Below are positions 24,395 through 36,800 of a stretch of DNA of 64,000 bases, piece after piece; position 1 is the stretch's first letter; the number at the start of each line of letters is the position of its first letter. This DNA comes from Amoebophrya sp. A120 (Eukaryota; Sar; Dinophyceae; Syndiniales; Amoebophryaceae). The position numbers and the translations under genes are program-made. Below the pieces are notes generated by a model. The model searched no databases. It was not told where the DNA came from and saw only the letters and a list, made by a program, of their open reading frames with translations. The stretch covers positions 362,344-426,343 of the forward strand of contig CAJINV010000013.1 of the NCBI GenBank assembly GCA_905178155.1, given 5' to 3'.

Positions 24395-26039
24395 ATGTTT
24401 CCGCGGTCACGCCGCAGTTTGGGTGTCGTAGTCCCTGCTCTCTGGTACGCGGGATTTTGCTGCACGCAGGTGTTTACAGCTCGCGGCGAGGAGGCGAGCG
24501 GCGCGAGAAAACTCGTGAAAGGGCTGTCTCAGCGTTTTGGAGGTGGCAGAGCAGGAAGGTATCACCCTGCCGACAACGAGGTAAACACGCTAGCAAGGGG
24601 CGAAACAGGAAACGACATAGATGCTAAGCCAGTTACAAACCAAGCACTAACGAGAGTGCTGGATCGCGTTTACACGGAGTTTCCGGTAAAAGTGCGACAA
24701 TGGTTTGGCACCTGGAATCAAAACGCGGTAGAGGCAGAGAAAACCGGGGTCCAGCCAGCCGGGTTCCAGGTAGCCCTGACTAATGTCGTCAATCTGGCGT
24801 CGGTCATACCAGCGAGTGTTTTGCAGGAGACGCGCAAAGCTACGTCGACCGATCGGGAGCTTCAGGCGGCACTCTCGCAGCTTAAGGCAACGGATGCTGT
24901 GGAATACCTGAACAACGTCAACTTGAAGGACAAGTTCTCCTTGGAATTTCCCTCCAACACAGGGGACGCGTTCCACAACACGTTCCAGTGGTCTTTGTCG
25001 TCCGACTTGTTGAACGACCCCAAAAAACGAATAGATGGTACAAACTCAGTTCGAGTTGAATTTTCATCAAAAACAGTCTTCGCAGATTTGTTTTCTTTCT
25101 CACGACTCGGTGTGGGAAGACACAAACCCATCAACAACTTTGCAGCCCTTGCAGTGACAGAGGGGAGTATCGTGCTGAAACTCGTCACGGACCAGAAGGA
25201 GGCTTCAAGCTTCGTCAACCTCTCGCCGCACCCGGCCGTGGACGCCGGACACGTCCTTTCTTTCCCACAAGCGACGGCTTCCGGCGCGACGGTCGCGGAC
25301 ATCGGCTCCTCCAGCACCATCGAGCTCGTGCCGGGAAAACAGGAAAACAAACCCGCGCCGGTGAAGAGCAGGGACGAGGCGACTGGCGGACCGACGAGTG
25401 TCACGACGAAGCGCAGCGCGCAGCTGCTCCGGGGCGGCAGGCCCTCTTCCCAAACGCCCTCCCCCCCCCTTCCTTGTCGTCCGTCTTCGTTGGGATGTTG
25501 GAGCTCCCGCAGATCGGGATGGCGCACTTGGTACACAAAGAATTCCGTTTTAACGTGTACGATTCGGACTACTCAGTTTTTCCAACACCCGTCGCGTTTG
25601 TGTAATATCCGGCATATTAAATTAAGAAACACAAATCAAATCTTTACAGACGCGATCCGTTGTTGCCGCGTTTCCAAACTTGGTGAGCGTGCCCATGATC
25701 ATTTTGCTCGTGACTGCAGCCCTCCTGTGTTTCGCTTTTCGGAACTTTCGCGGAGTGACCTGCAAGCGCGGAACCGCGAACGAAGAGAAAACGGCACTGG
25801 TATTTGAGATTTTGGGAATGATATCACAACTATACGCACCTCGTGAGTCATTCATGACCGAGTACTGTCATGCTATTCTTTGGACAAACAAAGAGTACAA
25901 CTGATGAAAATTTTCGATGCAGGGCGAACGCGAAGCTGCTGGCTACGGAAGTGTTTCCACCTCCTCGCAAATCGCGAAAGAGCAGTCCGGCAAGACCGCT
26001 GGCACGGAGCAAGTCAAGGGCTTGCGCGACGACATCTAA
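24395..26039 (+). CDS. type I membrane protein, unknown family, frame break at C9
   Basis: Starts ATG 24395 with a basic N-terminus and hydrophobic signal/anchor (about residues 9-28). A luminal domain of about 330 residues has no recognised fold. Frame 2 is coherent to about 25455, then coding character switches frame at a run of nine C (25461-25469), continuing as SSVFVGMLELPQIGMAHLV. One missing C would explain it; an intron or real frameshift mutation is the alternative. A GT-AG intron at 25600-25649 joins VAF-TRSVV. A single membrane helix follows (LVSVPMIILLVTAALLCFAF, about 25678-25737), then a basic tail. A second intron (25843-25922, GTGAGT to CAG) leads to a short tail. The frame ending TAA 26037-26039 (GYGSVSTSSQ, hydrophilic) looks best, but strict GT-AG joining gives another frame ending at 26065. 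Confidence 0.6.
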
Positions 26040-26065
26040 AAGCGGAGAACTGTTTCAAAACTTGA

Positions 26066-26810
26066 TTAATTCTTCGCCTGGACACAGTTTCGCGTTTAAG
26101 AACAGCACAAATGTGAATTTTACTGCTTACTATTAAAAATTTTCGCGGAAGAAAAAAAAAACGAAAACTTGAATTCATTTTCACACAGACAAGTCAGAGA
26201 CTGGGGCACAAAGAGGGCCCAGCCAGCGGCCCTTTTTTTTCTAGTAAGTTGCCTTGGCTCCATCTACCTGTAAATAAAAATGACGACAGCAAACGAAAAG
26301 CTTTGCAACTGAAGGATAGAAAAGCATAGCAGAGCATCTGCTTTGCACGGTGCTCACAGCAACAACCTATTTTTGATCGTTTATATTTTTTCATGCCCAC
26401 ATGCACATGCCGAGATTCCTACACTCTCTCAAAGAGAGTCAATCGATACTGTTGCTAAGGACCACAATAAAAACGCTACAACCAAAAAGTGCTCCGCAGT
26501 AACCTTCTTGGAAGTTTTCACTTTTTGATTATAGAAAGATGATTTACAAACCCGACCACAGTTGCAAACGCAAACGGCCTGGTGTGCTTTGACCGATCCC
26601 CGAATTTGAAGCCATGTTGCGACGCGGCAACTGTAGCAGTTTGCGCTGCTTCAGTAGCTGCACGAAAAGGCGCATACTGCACAACTTTCAGGAGATTGAA
26701 AAGGTAGACTTTTGTTGACGACACACTGTAGGCTTTGCTGCGCGTCGTCGCAAAATTACGTCACTGGCTAGGTTCAAAGTGTAGTAGAGCCGTAAGTTCT
26801 ATTTATCTAA
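26066..26810. other. intergenic spacer
   Basis: AT-rich, no supported gene. It ends at the open frame of the LINE remnant. Confidence 0.4.
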
Positions 26811-27734
26811 TTTGTAGAGCCGCAAGTAGAAAACAACGCGGCGACAACGAAGGAGATCGCGAGGCGCACCGGCATGGCTCGTGCCACGGTCCAGGCGCTA
26901 CGGGGCATCTGGAGAGACCGAGACATCTCCAGGAAGTTGAAAGCGACCTTATACCAAAGCCTAGCCAATTCCGTCGCATTATACAACGCGGAAACCTGGC
27001 ACCCGCGGGAACACGACCTCAAGGCGCTGCGGTGGTTCCAACGCAGTACTTTGAAAACGGTGGAAGGGGAAAAACGCGCATGGCAGTACGCACAAGAGGA
27101 AGCGGAAGGAGCAGAAGAGTACGCAAGCCGGCTCGACCTCTGCAACAAGACGGGCGTGCCGCCGATAGAGACCATCCTGCGGGAGAGACGGGTAGCATGG
27201 GCAGCGCACACCTTTCGCAACCCCAACGAAGCATGCCACCACCTGACGAAGCAAGAGATCCGTAAAAGCACCCCCCGGGGCAGGATGGTAAAAGAGGACT
27301 TCGAAGCCATAGGCCTACCAGTCGACGGGTTCATGGACCTAAAGCCACAGCCAGCGGCCCACGTAGTGAAGGCGCACCTCGTAGCAAAAAGGCCCACGAA
27401 ACCGCTACCGAAACAGCAAAAGACCGACAGGAGAGGAAAGACAAAGGCGTGCAAAGCAAGGACCGCGCGACAAAGCGAAAACATCCGGAAGCAAAAGGAG
27501 GAGGCCGAGCAAAAACAGGCAGAATTCATAGCGAGTATCAGCGGCAGGCGCTGGGAAAGAGTTCCCAACACCACAGGCAGCGCCTGGCAAACCGAAAAAA
27601 GCGACGCCGATCCTGATCCCGTGATGTTCCAAATCGACGCCGAAGATTTCTGTGAGAATTCGGGGCGGACAGAATACCGAGTGTGCGGCATCTGGTTCCA
27701 AAAGATGAGTGACGGAACCTACGCTGCGCGCTGA
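26811..27734 (+). pseudogene. 5'-truncated non-LTR (LINE) reverse transcriptase C-terminus
   Basis: The frame opens after TAA 26808 and runs 307 codons. Residues around 26925-27075 match the region just after the polymerase domain of LINE proteins: a LKATLYQSLANSVALYNAETW-like block, then DLKALRWFQRSTLKTVEG, where families typically have a LYGAETW motif. A Lys/Arg/Gln-rich segment and a unique tail follow. All catalytic motifs (the YADD-type active site) are missing, so this is a dead 5'-truncated copy, the usual fate of LINE insertions. No ATG is needed, since the copy starts mid-protein; the internal ATG at 26874 is unlikely to be used. A (GTGA)n run at 27839 may mark the 3' end. Confidence 0.8.
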
Positions 27735-27838
27735 AGCGTGCGAACGAAGATTCTTAGCAAAGCGATACACTTGTAAGCACATCCGAGAGAGAACGATGGG
27801 AAACCGATGAAAGAACTCTTGAAGAAGGATAATAGCTT

Positions 27839-27863
27839 GCGTGAGTGAGTGAGTGAGTGAGTG
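27839..27863 (+). repeat. GTGA microsatellite, possible LINE 3' tail
   Basis: About six tandem GTGA units, 105 bp after the LINE stop codon. Some LINEs end in short tandem repeats rather than poly-A, so this may be the element's 3' end. Confidence 0.6.
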
Positions 27864-28839
27864 TTTGGCAGTTCCTCGCTCATTTTCTTTTTAAAAGAAC
27901 CCTACTCGTTCGGCGAGCAACGGGCGACACAACCCAAGCGGCAAATGTAACCTGTACATATTTTCATAAGCACAATGATCTCGGAAGCAGGGAAGAACTC
28001 CCGGATGAGGAGCTCATCCTACCGGGCTGAAGCTACATGGGCACCTGTACTGCAGTCTGTGCTCTTGTTGGTGTTCAAATGGTGCCCGGCAAACGTAGGA
28101 GAGTTGTGCTGTGGCTGCGTCAAGCCTGCGTCTGCGTGTTTACATGAAGCGTAATTACGTATTCTCCCGCTTGAACATGGCCGTGGTTCAATCTTGCTAA
28201 AAGGCGACAAGTTGCATGCCCATTTCTTTTCGGTCGTTTCTTTTCTGTTGTAGGCATGAATGACAATGAGAGGAGGTAGAACAACTCTCACGCGTGCAAA
28301 TCTTGCAGACAATGTTGTCGCGTGCTACCTGTGCGCATTTTGTTTCCACCCTGAGTGAGGCTATCAGATGGATTCATGTACAGGGCGCTGCAAAAAAAAA
28401 AAATTATATTTCTACTTTCGCACATTTGACTACATTTCATCGGTGCGGGCAGTTTTGACCGGAATGATCAGCTCCAGGCACTACAACAAATCTTAATCCT
28501 AGTGCTGCATGAACAACGTAAACGCTACATCCGCGGCAGTGCGGACGCCTCAACGTTCCCAGATGGATGATTTCTTGCCACCGCTTCATCCATCGAGAAA
28601 GCCCGCAGTATGCGTACGGTGGCGTCAGTAAATTGTGACAACAAAACGGCAACAATATCATGTAGAAGCAGGACCAGAACTACCCCCTCGTTCGCGATCA
28701 GCTGCTTGTTTTTTCCCTTTGCAGCAGCAGCGGAACGTGGCGTGTTGGCCTTGGCCGGTGAGTCCCTGACGACAGACGGGGACCTGGAAAGTTGCCCTGC
28801 CGGCGGGGCCGCGGCAAGTACGGGAGGGAACAGAAAGCA
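27864..28839. other. spacer and unresolved 5' part of the PIP-kinase gene
   Basis: No certain gene. A poly-A run at 28391 is present. Frames near 28730-28830 (RGVLALAGESLTTDGDLES) might be an early exon of the kinase, unproven. Confidence 0.35.
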
Positions 28840-31800
28840 CCCTGATGACCATCTCCCTTATGGACAACACGCTGCTCAAACACGGAGGAGAGGGAGAGGG
28901 AGATCATGAAGACTTCGTAGCTGGCGCAGCGATGTTTGTGACGCCCGAGTCTTCTCTGATCCTGAACGGCAACAACGGCAACAACCAGGACACTGTTGCT
29001 ACGCAGCTGGCGATATGAATCGCAAGTGCATTCGTCTGGGTGTCGTGGAAGAATGAAAAAGTCCAAATCTGTGTCTGATGCAGCAGCCCCCCCGTTCGTC
29101 ACACAAGAATTCTGCATGAAGACCAGTACAGCCCGCGTAGTTTCTCTCGCACAGAGGCGGGATTTTCGCATGCTGAATAGGCGCCACTGCAAGGTCCGGG
29201 CACTATGACCTATGATGATGTTAGGCCAAACATTCTAGCCCTGCTCGCGGGGCGTAAATGAAGATTTGCATCATGACGTATGACAAACGGGTACATTGCT
29301 CCACATCCAGAGATGTTTGCAGGGAATAGGTGAAACCATCAGGCGATAGTACTAGCAACACCGTTGGGTTGTCCGATGTGAAGCTCATCGCGGAGAAAAA
29401 AGGAACAGAGACCACGGATACGACGAGCAGATCATCACCAGCGACGATAATACTCGCGGACCAAAAGAAGGTCGAGTGCTGGAACGACGAACACTATGCA
29501 AGTGGAAGTAAAAAATGGACGCAAGTCAAAACTCGGATTGCAGACCTCTGTACGTGACAGCAGTAGTCATTGCAAAACCTCGACTGCAAGCACAGATTGA
29601 TTTAGCTGAGGCGCTTGCATTCCGAATTTTGTGTTCAAGAGAATGGCAGCACTTTTTGATGTCGCATGTGAAGTCCCGGACGCAGATCCACCCGACCTGC
29701 ACTTTTTGACTTTTGTTCTGGATTTTTGTGTTATAGGTTCTTCAAAAAAGTACGAACGCGACTGGGACTGGAAGAAAGTTTTCTGGAATATTCCCTTGAA
29801 ATTATACCATCCCCATCCAATTTGCCAGGCAGAACGACAGAGAGGAAAGTCGACTTTTAGCATGCAAAAAATGAATGGGGATGGTTGATTTTCCGGGAAT
29901 ATGGAGAATGAATTCGAATTCACTCCGCAATGCTTCAAGCCCGGAGGCGGAAAGGGTGGCGAATTGATGGCGTTTACGCGGAACAGAAGGTATACATGAA
30001 ATGAGCGGACTTTCTGATTGCTACAGAAACGTGAATAAACACGAGCGACGAAGATGATACCCAAACTCAACACGTTCAGCTACGTGCGTGCTTGCATTTC
30101 ACACGAGCTATCGTCATCAGGCACAAAAACTGACACAGGTTTCTTGTGAAGCAGCTTTCGAAGGGAGATCACGCCGCATTGCTGGAGGTCGCCGCCGACT
30201 ACGTCAGTCACGTTCTCTCCGGGGATACCTATCGACTGGAAAAGTTACTGAGCATCTGGCGCGTACGTTGAAAGAACAAAGAGTATTGGTTTCGTAGTAT
30301 TGGTTTCGTCGGTGCCGCAGAAAAGCTTGGGCTTTTGCAGTTTCAGGGCTGTAACGGGCAGGATTGATTCATTTCTGTTGACTGCTGTGCATAAGTACGT
30401 ATTAATTTGTCTGACTCGGCTTGTATGATGAGTTTGGTCGGTGCTTTTCCTCCGCACAAGGCACTGCTGGCGCTCATTCCGCTACACTTCACCTACGAGG
30501 ATGCTCACTACTCGGTGATGCTCAACTGCTTGGCAAAGGAGGGATTTGGAATAGAGAAGAGCGGCTACGACTACATGTACGATTTGAAGGGTTGCGCCGA
30601 CGACAAAATGATGACCGACCACGGAAAGAAGGTGGAAGCGGTATCATGTTGGAAAGTGCCGCGCTCCCAGAAGTGCAAAATAGTTGATTCCGATGCAAAG
30701 TTTCCACCAAAAGTGAGCAATCTGTCTTGTTGCATGGAATAATTAGGCGTCTTTCTAATGCAGAAGCTAAGCGCGCAGAGCAACTGCTACTCTTACATGA
30801 CAAGGCGGGTGTCTCTTATATGACTACAGTTCATCCTAGGTCTTTTCGCAACACAAATCTTTGCTGTGTATTCTTCATCGAAGACTTCTTGCGCTGCTGG
30901 CATATCCAAGGGCAGGAGTGTTTCGCAGGCAAATGCTTTCAAGTTCTGGCGTAGGCGGGGCGCTTTTCAATATGATACGTGGTTCACAAGCGCGTGTGGC
31001 ACTGCTGGATGTGGTGTGGCAGCTGCTTCTGGTCCGACGCGCGGCGCATCTACTACACGAAAAAACGGGCTTATGGAAAGGAAAAAGTGTTCCACTTATG
31101 CATTGTGGTGCAGGCCCAGCAAGACAGACACGCTCTGTTATGCGGGATATGCTCAGGAGCCTAGTTTCATACGTGTTTTGCCTCATGATCTCTGCATTGC
31201 GAAGAGTTTTCTCTGTTATGCAGTGCAAGTCTGTGTTGCTGTACTTCTACTTACAGCAAATGTGTAAAAACTGTAACATTTGTTCCTCGGGATAGGGCAG
31301 CCTACACATGGGCCTTGGAGATCCCCGCGGAGATGCGCAAGCTCGTCGTCGGCGCGATAAAGCGGGACTGTGAGAACTTCCTGATTCCGCAAGGACTGAT
31401 GGACTACTCGCTCGTGGTCGGTTCCAAGATTCTGACCAAGGCGGAAAGGCAGCAGAGCCTGGCAGCGGAGGACGAGAATGGCATCGCCACAGAGCAGAAA
31501 ATCACCATTCCAGCAGAAACAAGCACCGAAGAACTTCTATGGTAGCGGAGAGCTTCAAGTTCGCTCGCTGATGTAGCTGCAACAATCTTCCACCTGTGCA
31601 AACGTGTATGTTTGTCTCATTCTACTAGCGATGCAGCTTAAGATAGAAGAACGCTGAGAGTTGTAGCCTGCTGAAGTTGCATACTGATTTGCATGCCCAC
31701 GACCATGCCGCTGCAGCGCCCGCTGCTCTGTTCCAGCTGCACATCTCTCATTTCGGCACGTTTTTTGTTTTGAGTCAGAAGTTATGACTGAACAGTGCGT

Positions 31801-32761
31801 CATCTTGCACGGCTCTTAAATTGATCTGTCGGGACGAATGAAGTTTTTTTTCCGTTTCATAATTAGTTTCAAAATGCCTAGAAAAACCGCCCACGAAGGT
31901 AAGACGTGTTTGGTACTAGATCGTTCTCTTTTCAAGTAGGATAATTCGTCATGCTCATACCTCTAGAAAAGCTAAAGCGAAATGCGTTTTTAATCATCTA
32001 CATAGACGAAATCGAAATGCTAATGCAAAAATTCTCAGCCCGAGAACTTTCGCGCCCCGCTCGTGTTTCCCAACGCAGAAAATCCGGACGAGTGCATCTT
32101 TCTTGCGGTGTATGCAGATGTTGAGAACAAGAAACGGTCATCTTCGAGTGAAAAGGCATGATTCCATTTAATGCATTTCCCAGAACCAAAAGGTTATTTG
32201 CACGAGTACGCACAAGCAAGCATGATAACGAGTCGTACCTGGTCTCTCATCTCTCTCTGAAGTTGGCGACCAGTAGCATATCTTCTCGACGACGCGTAAG
32301 CACCAAAGTTTAACCTAAAAACCTTTTCTGCTGCTCAAGATGAAATTGCTTTTTTTCATTCCATACGACGGGCATCATCGACTTCCTGCAGCGGTGGACG
32401 CCCATCAAGAAAGTTGCCATGTGCGTCAAGGCGCTGGAGCGGGACAAAGCGACCATTCCGTTACCTCACATGACAACTCGTTCCTTTTTGACGTGTCCTG
32501 ATTTGTATTCGTACGGTGCATTTGAACTGATTTTTCATTTCCTTGTCATGCACTCGCATGAGAATGTGAAGGCATATGCAATCTGTATCTTCCTTGGGGC
32601 GGTGGTGCTCCGCCTGGGCCGTCTAAGTATGAGAAAATCTCTTTATCTCAAGGGAAAAATCAGGATAACACTTCTTGGATGTCGTTGCCTATTGATGTCC
32701 ACCCGCGGATTACGGAAAGCGGTTTGTCGAGCGGTTCAGCAAAAAATTCATTCCGGTTTGA
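28840..32761 (+). CDS. phosphatidylinositol-phosphate kinase (PIPK family)
   Basis: A lipid kinase of the PIP4K/PIP5K superfamily, which makes phosphatidylinositol bisphosphate on membranes. Exon blocks: 28840-29018, 29330-29550, about 29685-29786 with 29904-29989 (WKKVFW-ENEFEFTPQCFK, then GGELMAFTRNR), 30139-30261 (RFLVKQLSKGDHAALLEVA), 30461-30640 (SVMLNCLAKEG, MYDLKGCADDK), 30979 to about 31115 (VHKRVWHCWMWCGSCFW), 31296-31542 (LMDYSLVVGSKIL), about 32037-32155 (APLVFPNAENPDE), 32367-32460 (GIIDFLQRWTPIKKVAM) and 32700-32761 (YGKRFVERFSKKFIPV, TGA). The conserved DLKG, MDYSL and IID motifs are all present. DLKGC (usually DLKGS) and MDYSLVVGS are mild deviations. The intron at 29990-30138 is GT-AG; introners sit at 29787 and 30641. 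N-terminal exons and the real start are unresolved. Confidence 0.85.
29787..29903 (+). mobile_element. short introner, 117 bp
   Basis: The ends form a long inverted repeat: GGAATATTCCC and TACCATCCCCATCC against GGGGATGG and CGGGAATATGG. Length is divisible by three, so reading through would keep frame. Excision joins KVFW-ENEFEF in the PIP kinase. The shortest introner seen here. Confidence 0.75.
30641..30978 (+). mobile_element. introner, TATCATGTTG family
   Basis: A 338-bp intron, GTATCATGTTGGAAAGTGCC at one end and GGGGCGCTTTTCAATATGATAC at the other, a clear inverted repeat. Excision joins KVEA-VVHKRVW in the PIP kinase. No convincing target duplication was found. Its ends resemble those of 21593. 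Confidence 0.8.
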
Positions 32762-33839
32762 GGGCGGAGCACTGAGTTTTCGTGCCTAGTAAATGCAACA
32801 CAAATAAAATCAAAAAAGCACACGTTTTTTCGCCATAAATCCATTTTTCGCAACTTTTCACGATACTACCTGTTCACTTCGGATGGGAATTAGAACTGCA
32901 AGAAACCGAGGCAAAGATTGACCTCCGCAGAAAACAGACCATTTTGGTTATTATCAAGTACACGACCATTTTTTTGCCAAATTATCTTAACGCAAGACGA
33001 ATTTCTGAAACAGTGCAGAAACGCACCAGCTGTAGGAGTAGGCCGTGTTTGTAGATGCAGTGTAGTGCGGCCTTTCTGCAGCTCACAGCCTGCTGACAAA
33101 GCGACTGGCATGAGCGCATAGTATAAGCCCATGGAACAAATGGGACGATAAATAGTTTTACATGGAAAATAAATGCACATCACGCGGTGCTGCATCAGAA
33201 ATAAGCGCAGAGACGAAAGGGGACGGCCAAGTGGGAGGGTGATCTCATCTCCGCTGCCCGATGGATTTTTCAGATACGATCAAGAAGAAGGGACTTCCTG
33301 TATGTAGTGCCCGGAGAAGCTATGAGGGGCGGCGGCGCCACGATATATGTTCCAATGTCGTTGTCCGTCCATAGTGGAAAAAGAATGATTTTTTCCACCA
33401 GGATGCGGCTGCTTTTTCCTAGAACCGCGAAGAAACACCGTCTCGGTTGATGTGCAACTTCTGAGGCTTACATACAAGTTAAAAGCTTTCCCGTTGGTTT
33501 AGTATCTCGTACGAGTAGTCTTCAAAAATGACAGTTACGACAGTACCTCTTTTGCGCTCTCCGTGCTTGAGCTCGTTGTAGATACGACCACACCTTTAGT
33601 TTTGTTTCGTGAAGAGGACGATTCTGCGACTGACAGTACGCTGTTCGTTGTGATAGTCATTGAAAATGCTCAACACCTCTTTGGAAAAAGATACCGGCTG
33701 CCCAGCACACAAAGTTGGCGTAGGCCATCGTTGTGAAGAACGTAAACAAGGAGTCGGTGCGGGAGCGCAGCGAGGGTGGATTTGTACCAGCTCATGTCGA
33801 CAACACGCAGCGTTTTTCCAGCGCCCCCTCGCGCTTCTT
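32762..33839. other. spacer between kinase and membrane-protein gene
   Basis: AT-rich, no supported gene. The start of the next gene is not resolved; an ATG frame opens at 33666, but the coherent coding block begins about 33840 after a CCAG acceptor-like site. Confidence 0.4.
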
Positions 33840-36800
33840 GCCTTCTTCGCTTCGCCAGGCGCCGCACAGTATTTCACAAAGCCGAAGTCGTCTTTGTCCC
33901 TGCTCCAGGATCCGCAGTTGCGCACGAAACCGTCGCTGGACGCCGTGCTGCGGGACAAGAAGACGACCAAGGCGGTGATGCAAGACTTTCTGTACGACAA
34001 GAACCACCCGGTCGGGAGCGCCACGGCCCGGCAGCTGACGCGGCGGCAACACGCGGAGCGCGTGCTGGAGCACTTCGACGAGCGGTTTGAGCACGCGACC
34101 AGCCCCAGCTCTGGCGTGCGGATCTCGCGGGAGCAGTTCGAATCGCAAATGGAAAAAGCCAATCTGCACGGGTTTTCTCGTACCGGCAGCACTGGCGGGG
34201 AGAAACAAAAAACCGAGGGGCCCAGCACCGGCGCCAGCATTTTGGGCATCGACATTGACCTTTTTGACGACTTTGCGCGGAAACTTCGCTCGGGCGAACT
34301 GCAGATCGGCAAGGACGGAGTTCTAGTTATCCGGGAGAAAATGGAGTGTATAGGAACTCAGCACGACGACCCATGTTGCCGACCACATAAACATATAAAT
34401 TGAACAGAGGTTGTAGTACTTCAGAGTTGTCCCGAGCCTCATCCTTCGCCTGCTGTTCTGTGAATCATGCGTAGAAAGCTGGGGCCCAGGTGCAGGCTCT
34501 GAGGCTGGGGCGCAAGCAGGACTGCACTGCACACCAAAAAACTCCTTCTGCTCGTGTTTTTATGGAGCGTGATGGAACCTGGGTGGAAACAGGCACTAGA
34601 AAAAGTGCAGCTTGTTTGCTTTTATGTCAACAAGTCTGCCCACGTCAAAACACAGCTTGCACGTCGTGCGCTGTGGTATTTGTGGCGCATCAACGTAAAG
34701 TGTGGCAGCTCGGTGGGATTGTGTTTGGGATTGTGTTTTTCGCGAATACAGGACTACGACGTGTCGGGTGGCAGTGGTTGGAGTTTTTTGCAACTTTATC
34801 AAGTGGAGAGAAGCACGGTGCGTCACACATTCGAAATCGCTTGCGCCATGATTCTTGCGCGAAAGATGCATGAGTTTTGCATTTGTCCTTTATGATCTTT
34901 CGTGCTCTACCACAGTGAGGAAAGAAAAATTTTTTTTCTAGACAGAAGCACGTGCACGACCATGCGATGTTATGGTTACGATTCCCGCATGGCAGATTCT
35001 GACTCTCCTGCTAGCTCATTTCACCTCACACGTGCAGTGACCCATACAGAAAACTGGGGATTTACTCTCTTGCAGCAGTCACGTCGCCTGTGCAACAGAC
35101 GGGGACGAGCAGTGATCTGATTTTGATTTACCTGTGCTTCCTCCCTCCCCTGCATGGATTTCTCTTCGCCAACGGCTATTCCGAGTCCGTCGTGTTTGCG
35201 CTAAATTTGCTTGCCATCGTCTTTCTGTTCTTCATCCGGAAGGGGCAGAAAGAGAAGGAGGCGAGAGCGGTACGGGAAACGTACGACCAAGGTAATTCGT
35301 CGCCCGTGTCGGCCGCGCCCGCAGGAAGCCGTGGCGGAAGAACAGGTGTTGACGAGGGTAGCGCGCGTCGAGAACGTCAGGCCGGACCAGTGGCGAAAAC
35401 GACGACGAGCAGTAGACTGCAGCACTTGCAGGAACTCGACTGAAGACTTCGGCTCCGCTGTTCGTAGGACGGATAATTTTGCTCCAGGAATTTCTGCTGA
35501 GAACTAATATCCTCGGCGAGGACGGAGGTGTAGATGAATCTGCGAGCTGTTTGTTTATTTGCTTCTTGTTGTTAGGCGCACGGCGCGGAGATCGAGACAC
35601 TTTCGAATTGGATGCGACGTCCTCAACAAGAGTCGCATAATAGGCTCTCTTTGAGGAATTGGAATATAATGAAATGGTAGAGACAATAGAAAATGAAAAT
35701 CCCAAGTTCATCAACAACTGACCGGGAAAATGATAGCGCTCTTTCAGCTTGAAGAAGACTCCCACGTCGTTCACGCTCTTGTTGCGGTTGTTTCCTCGAA
35801 TCCTGCGAGATGTACCCGCTTGGTCGTTGTTTCTTGAAAATAATGCTACTTTACGCGACTATGCAGTTGATTTTTTGAGTCAGGAGTCAGTTTTGCTTCT
35901 GTTTTCGAAGATGTGCCGCACCCAGGCTTTACATGTGAATCGTCCTCCGTGGTGAGTTGCTTCTTCTTAAGTTGTTCTGTTGTTTGAGGAGGGCAACAAG
36001 ATGAGAAAATAGCTCTACGACCAAAGAGAAAGTAAGTACGTAGTGCCGGCAAAGAGTTGCAAAATCCGTGGTGTACTCCTTTTCATCACTTAGTGGCAGC
36101 ACGATGAGGTCGTCCTTGTGGAGAACAAATATCAGGTCGTTTTCAAAACTGCCGTTCTTGTTGCGCTAGACAACTTTCCGGTCGGGACAAGCGAGCGGAA
36201 TACTTCATGAGATTTTGGAACATAACCGGGCTTCAGACCACGCGTTGTTACTGAACTCGTTTGCAGGTGTTGAACTGAAATTTTTCTTCAAAAACAGTAG
36301 ACCCGCAGTTGAGTCAGACTTCCACGCGGATCATTCGGTCAAGATGCAGCCGGCCTATCAAGCGGTCGGGTATGAAAGAGAAGGGAGCAAATACTTAGCA
36401 GACTGTCCACGCTGCTGCTTTGCAGTACTGTGAAGCAGGTACTGGACTTGTTGCATGGATGGGCGATGGCTCTACAGAAGAAATTTTTCCAGCAGGGAGA
36501 TGAACACGTGCATTTTTAGCATGTTCATCACACTTTCTTGTGCAACAAATCCAAAAGCGAGATTTTTGAAAGTGCTGCAAGGATCTTCAGGAGAAAGGAG
36601 TCAGCATGCGCTGCTCTTGTTTTCCCTTCCATACCAGAAAAGAGGCTTTGATGGCCAAAAGCGAGGAGGTGAGGAAGGCTTTTGGCGGAGTTTATCCCGG
36701 GAAGAGAACTGGATCGTGAATCGGGTCAAAGTTTTCGTATTGCACAAAGTCGAAAATGTAGATAGCTTTCAGAGTTTGTTTTTTCCATCGTAGAAGATGG

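Noticed and set aside
35077..35220. PMP3/UPF0057-type small membrane protein
   Set aside because: Only the FLPPL-helix pattern matches, and the segment is part of a longer exon.
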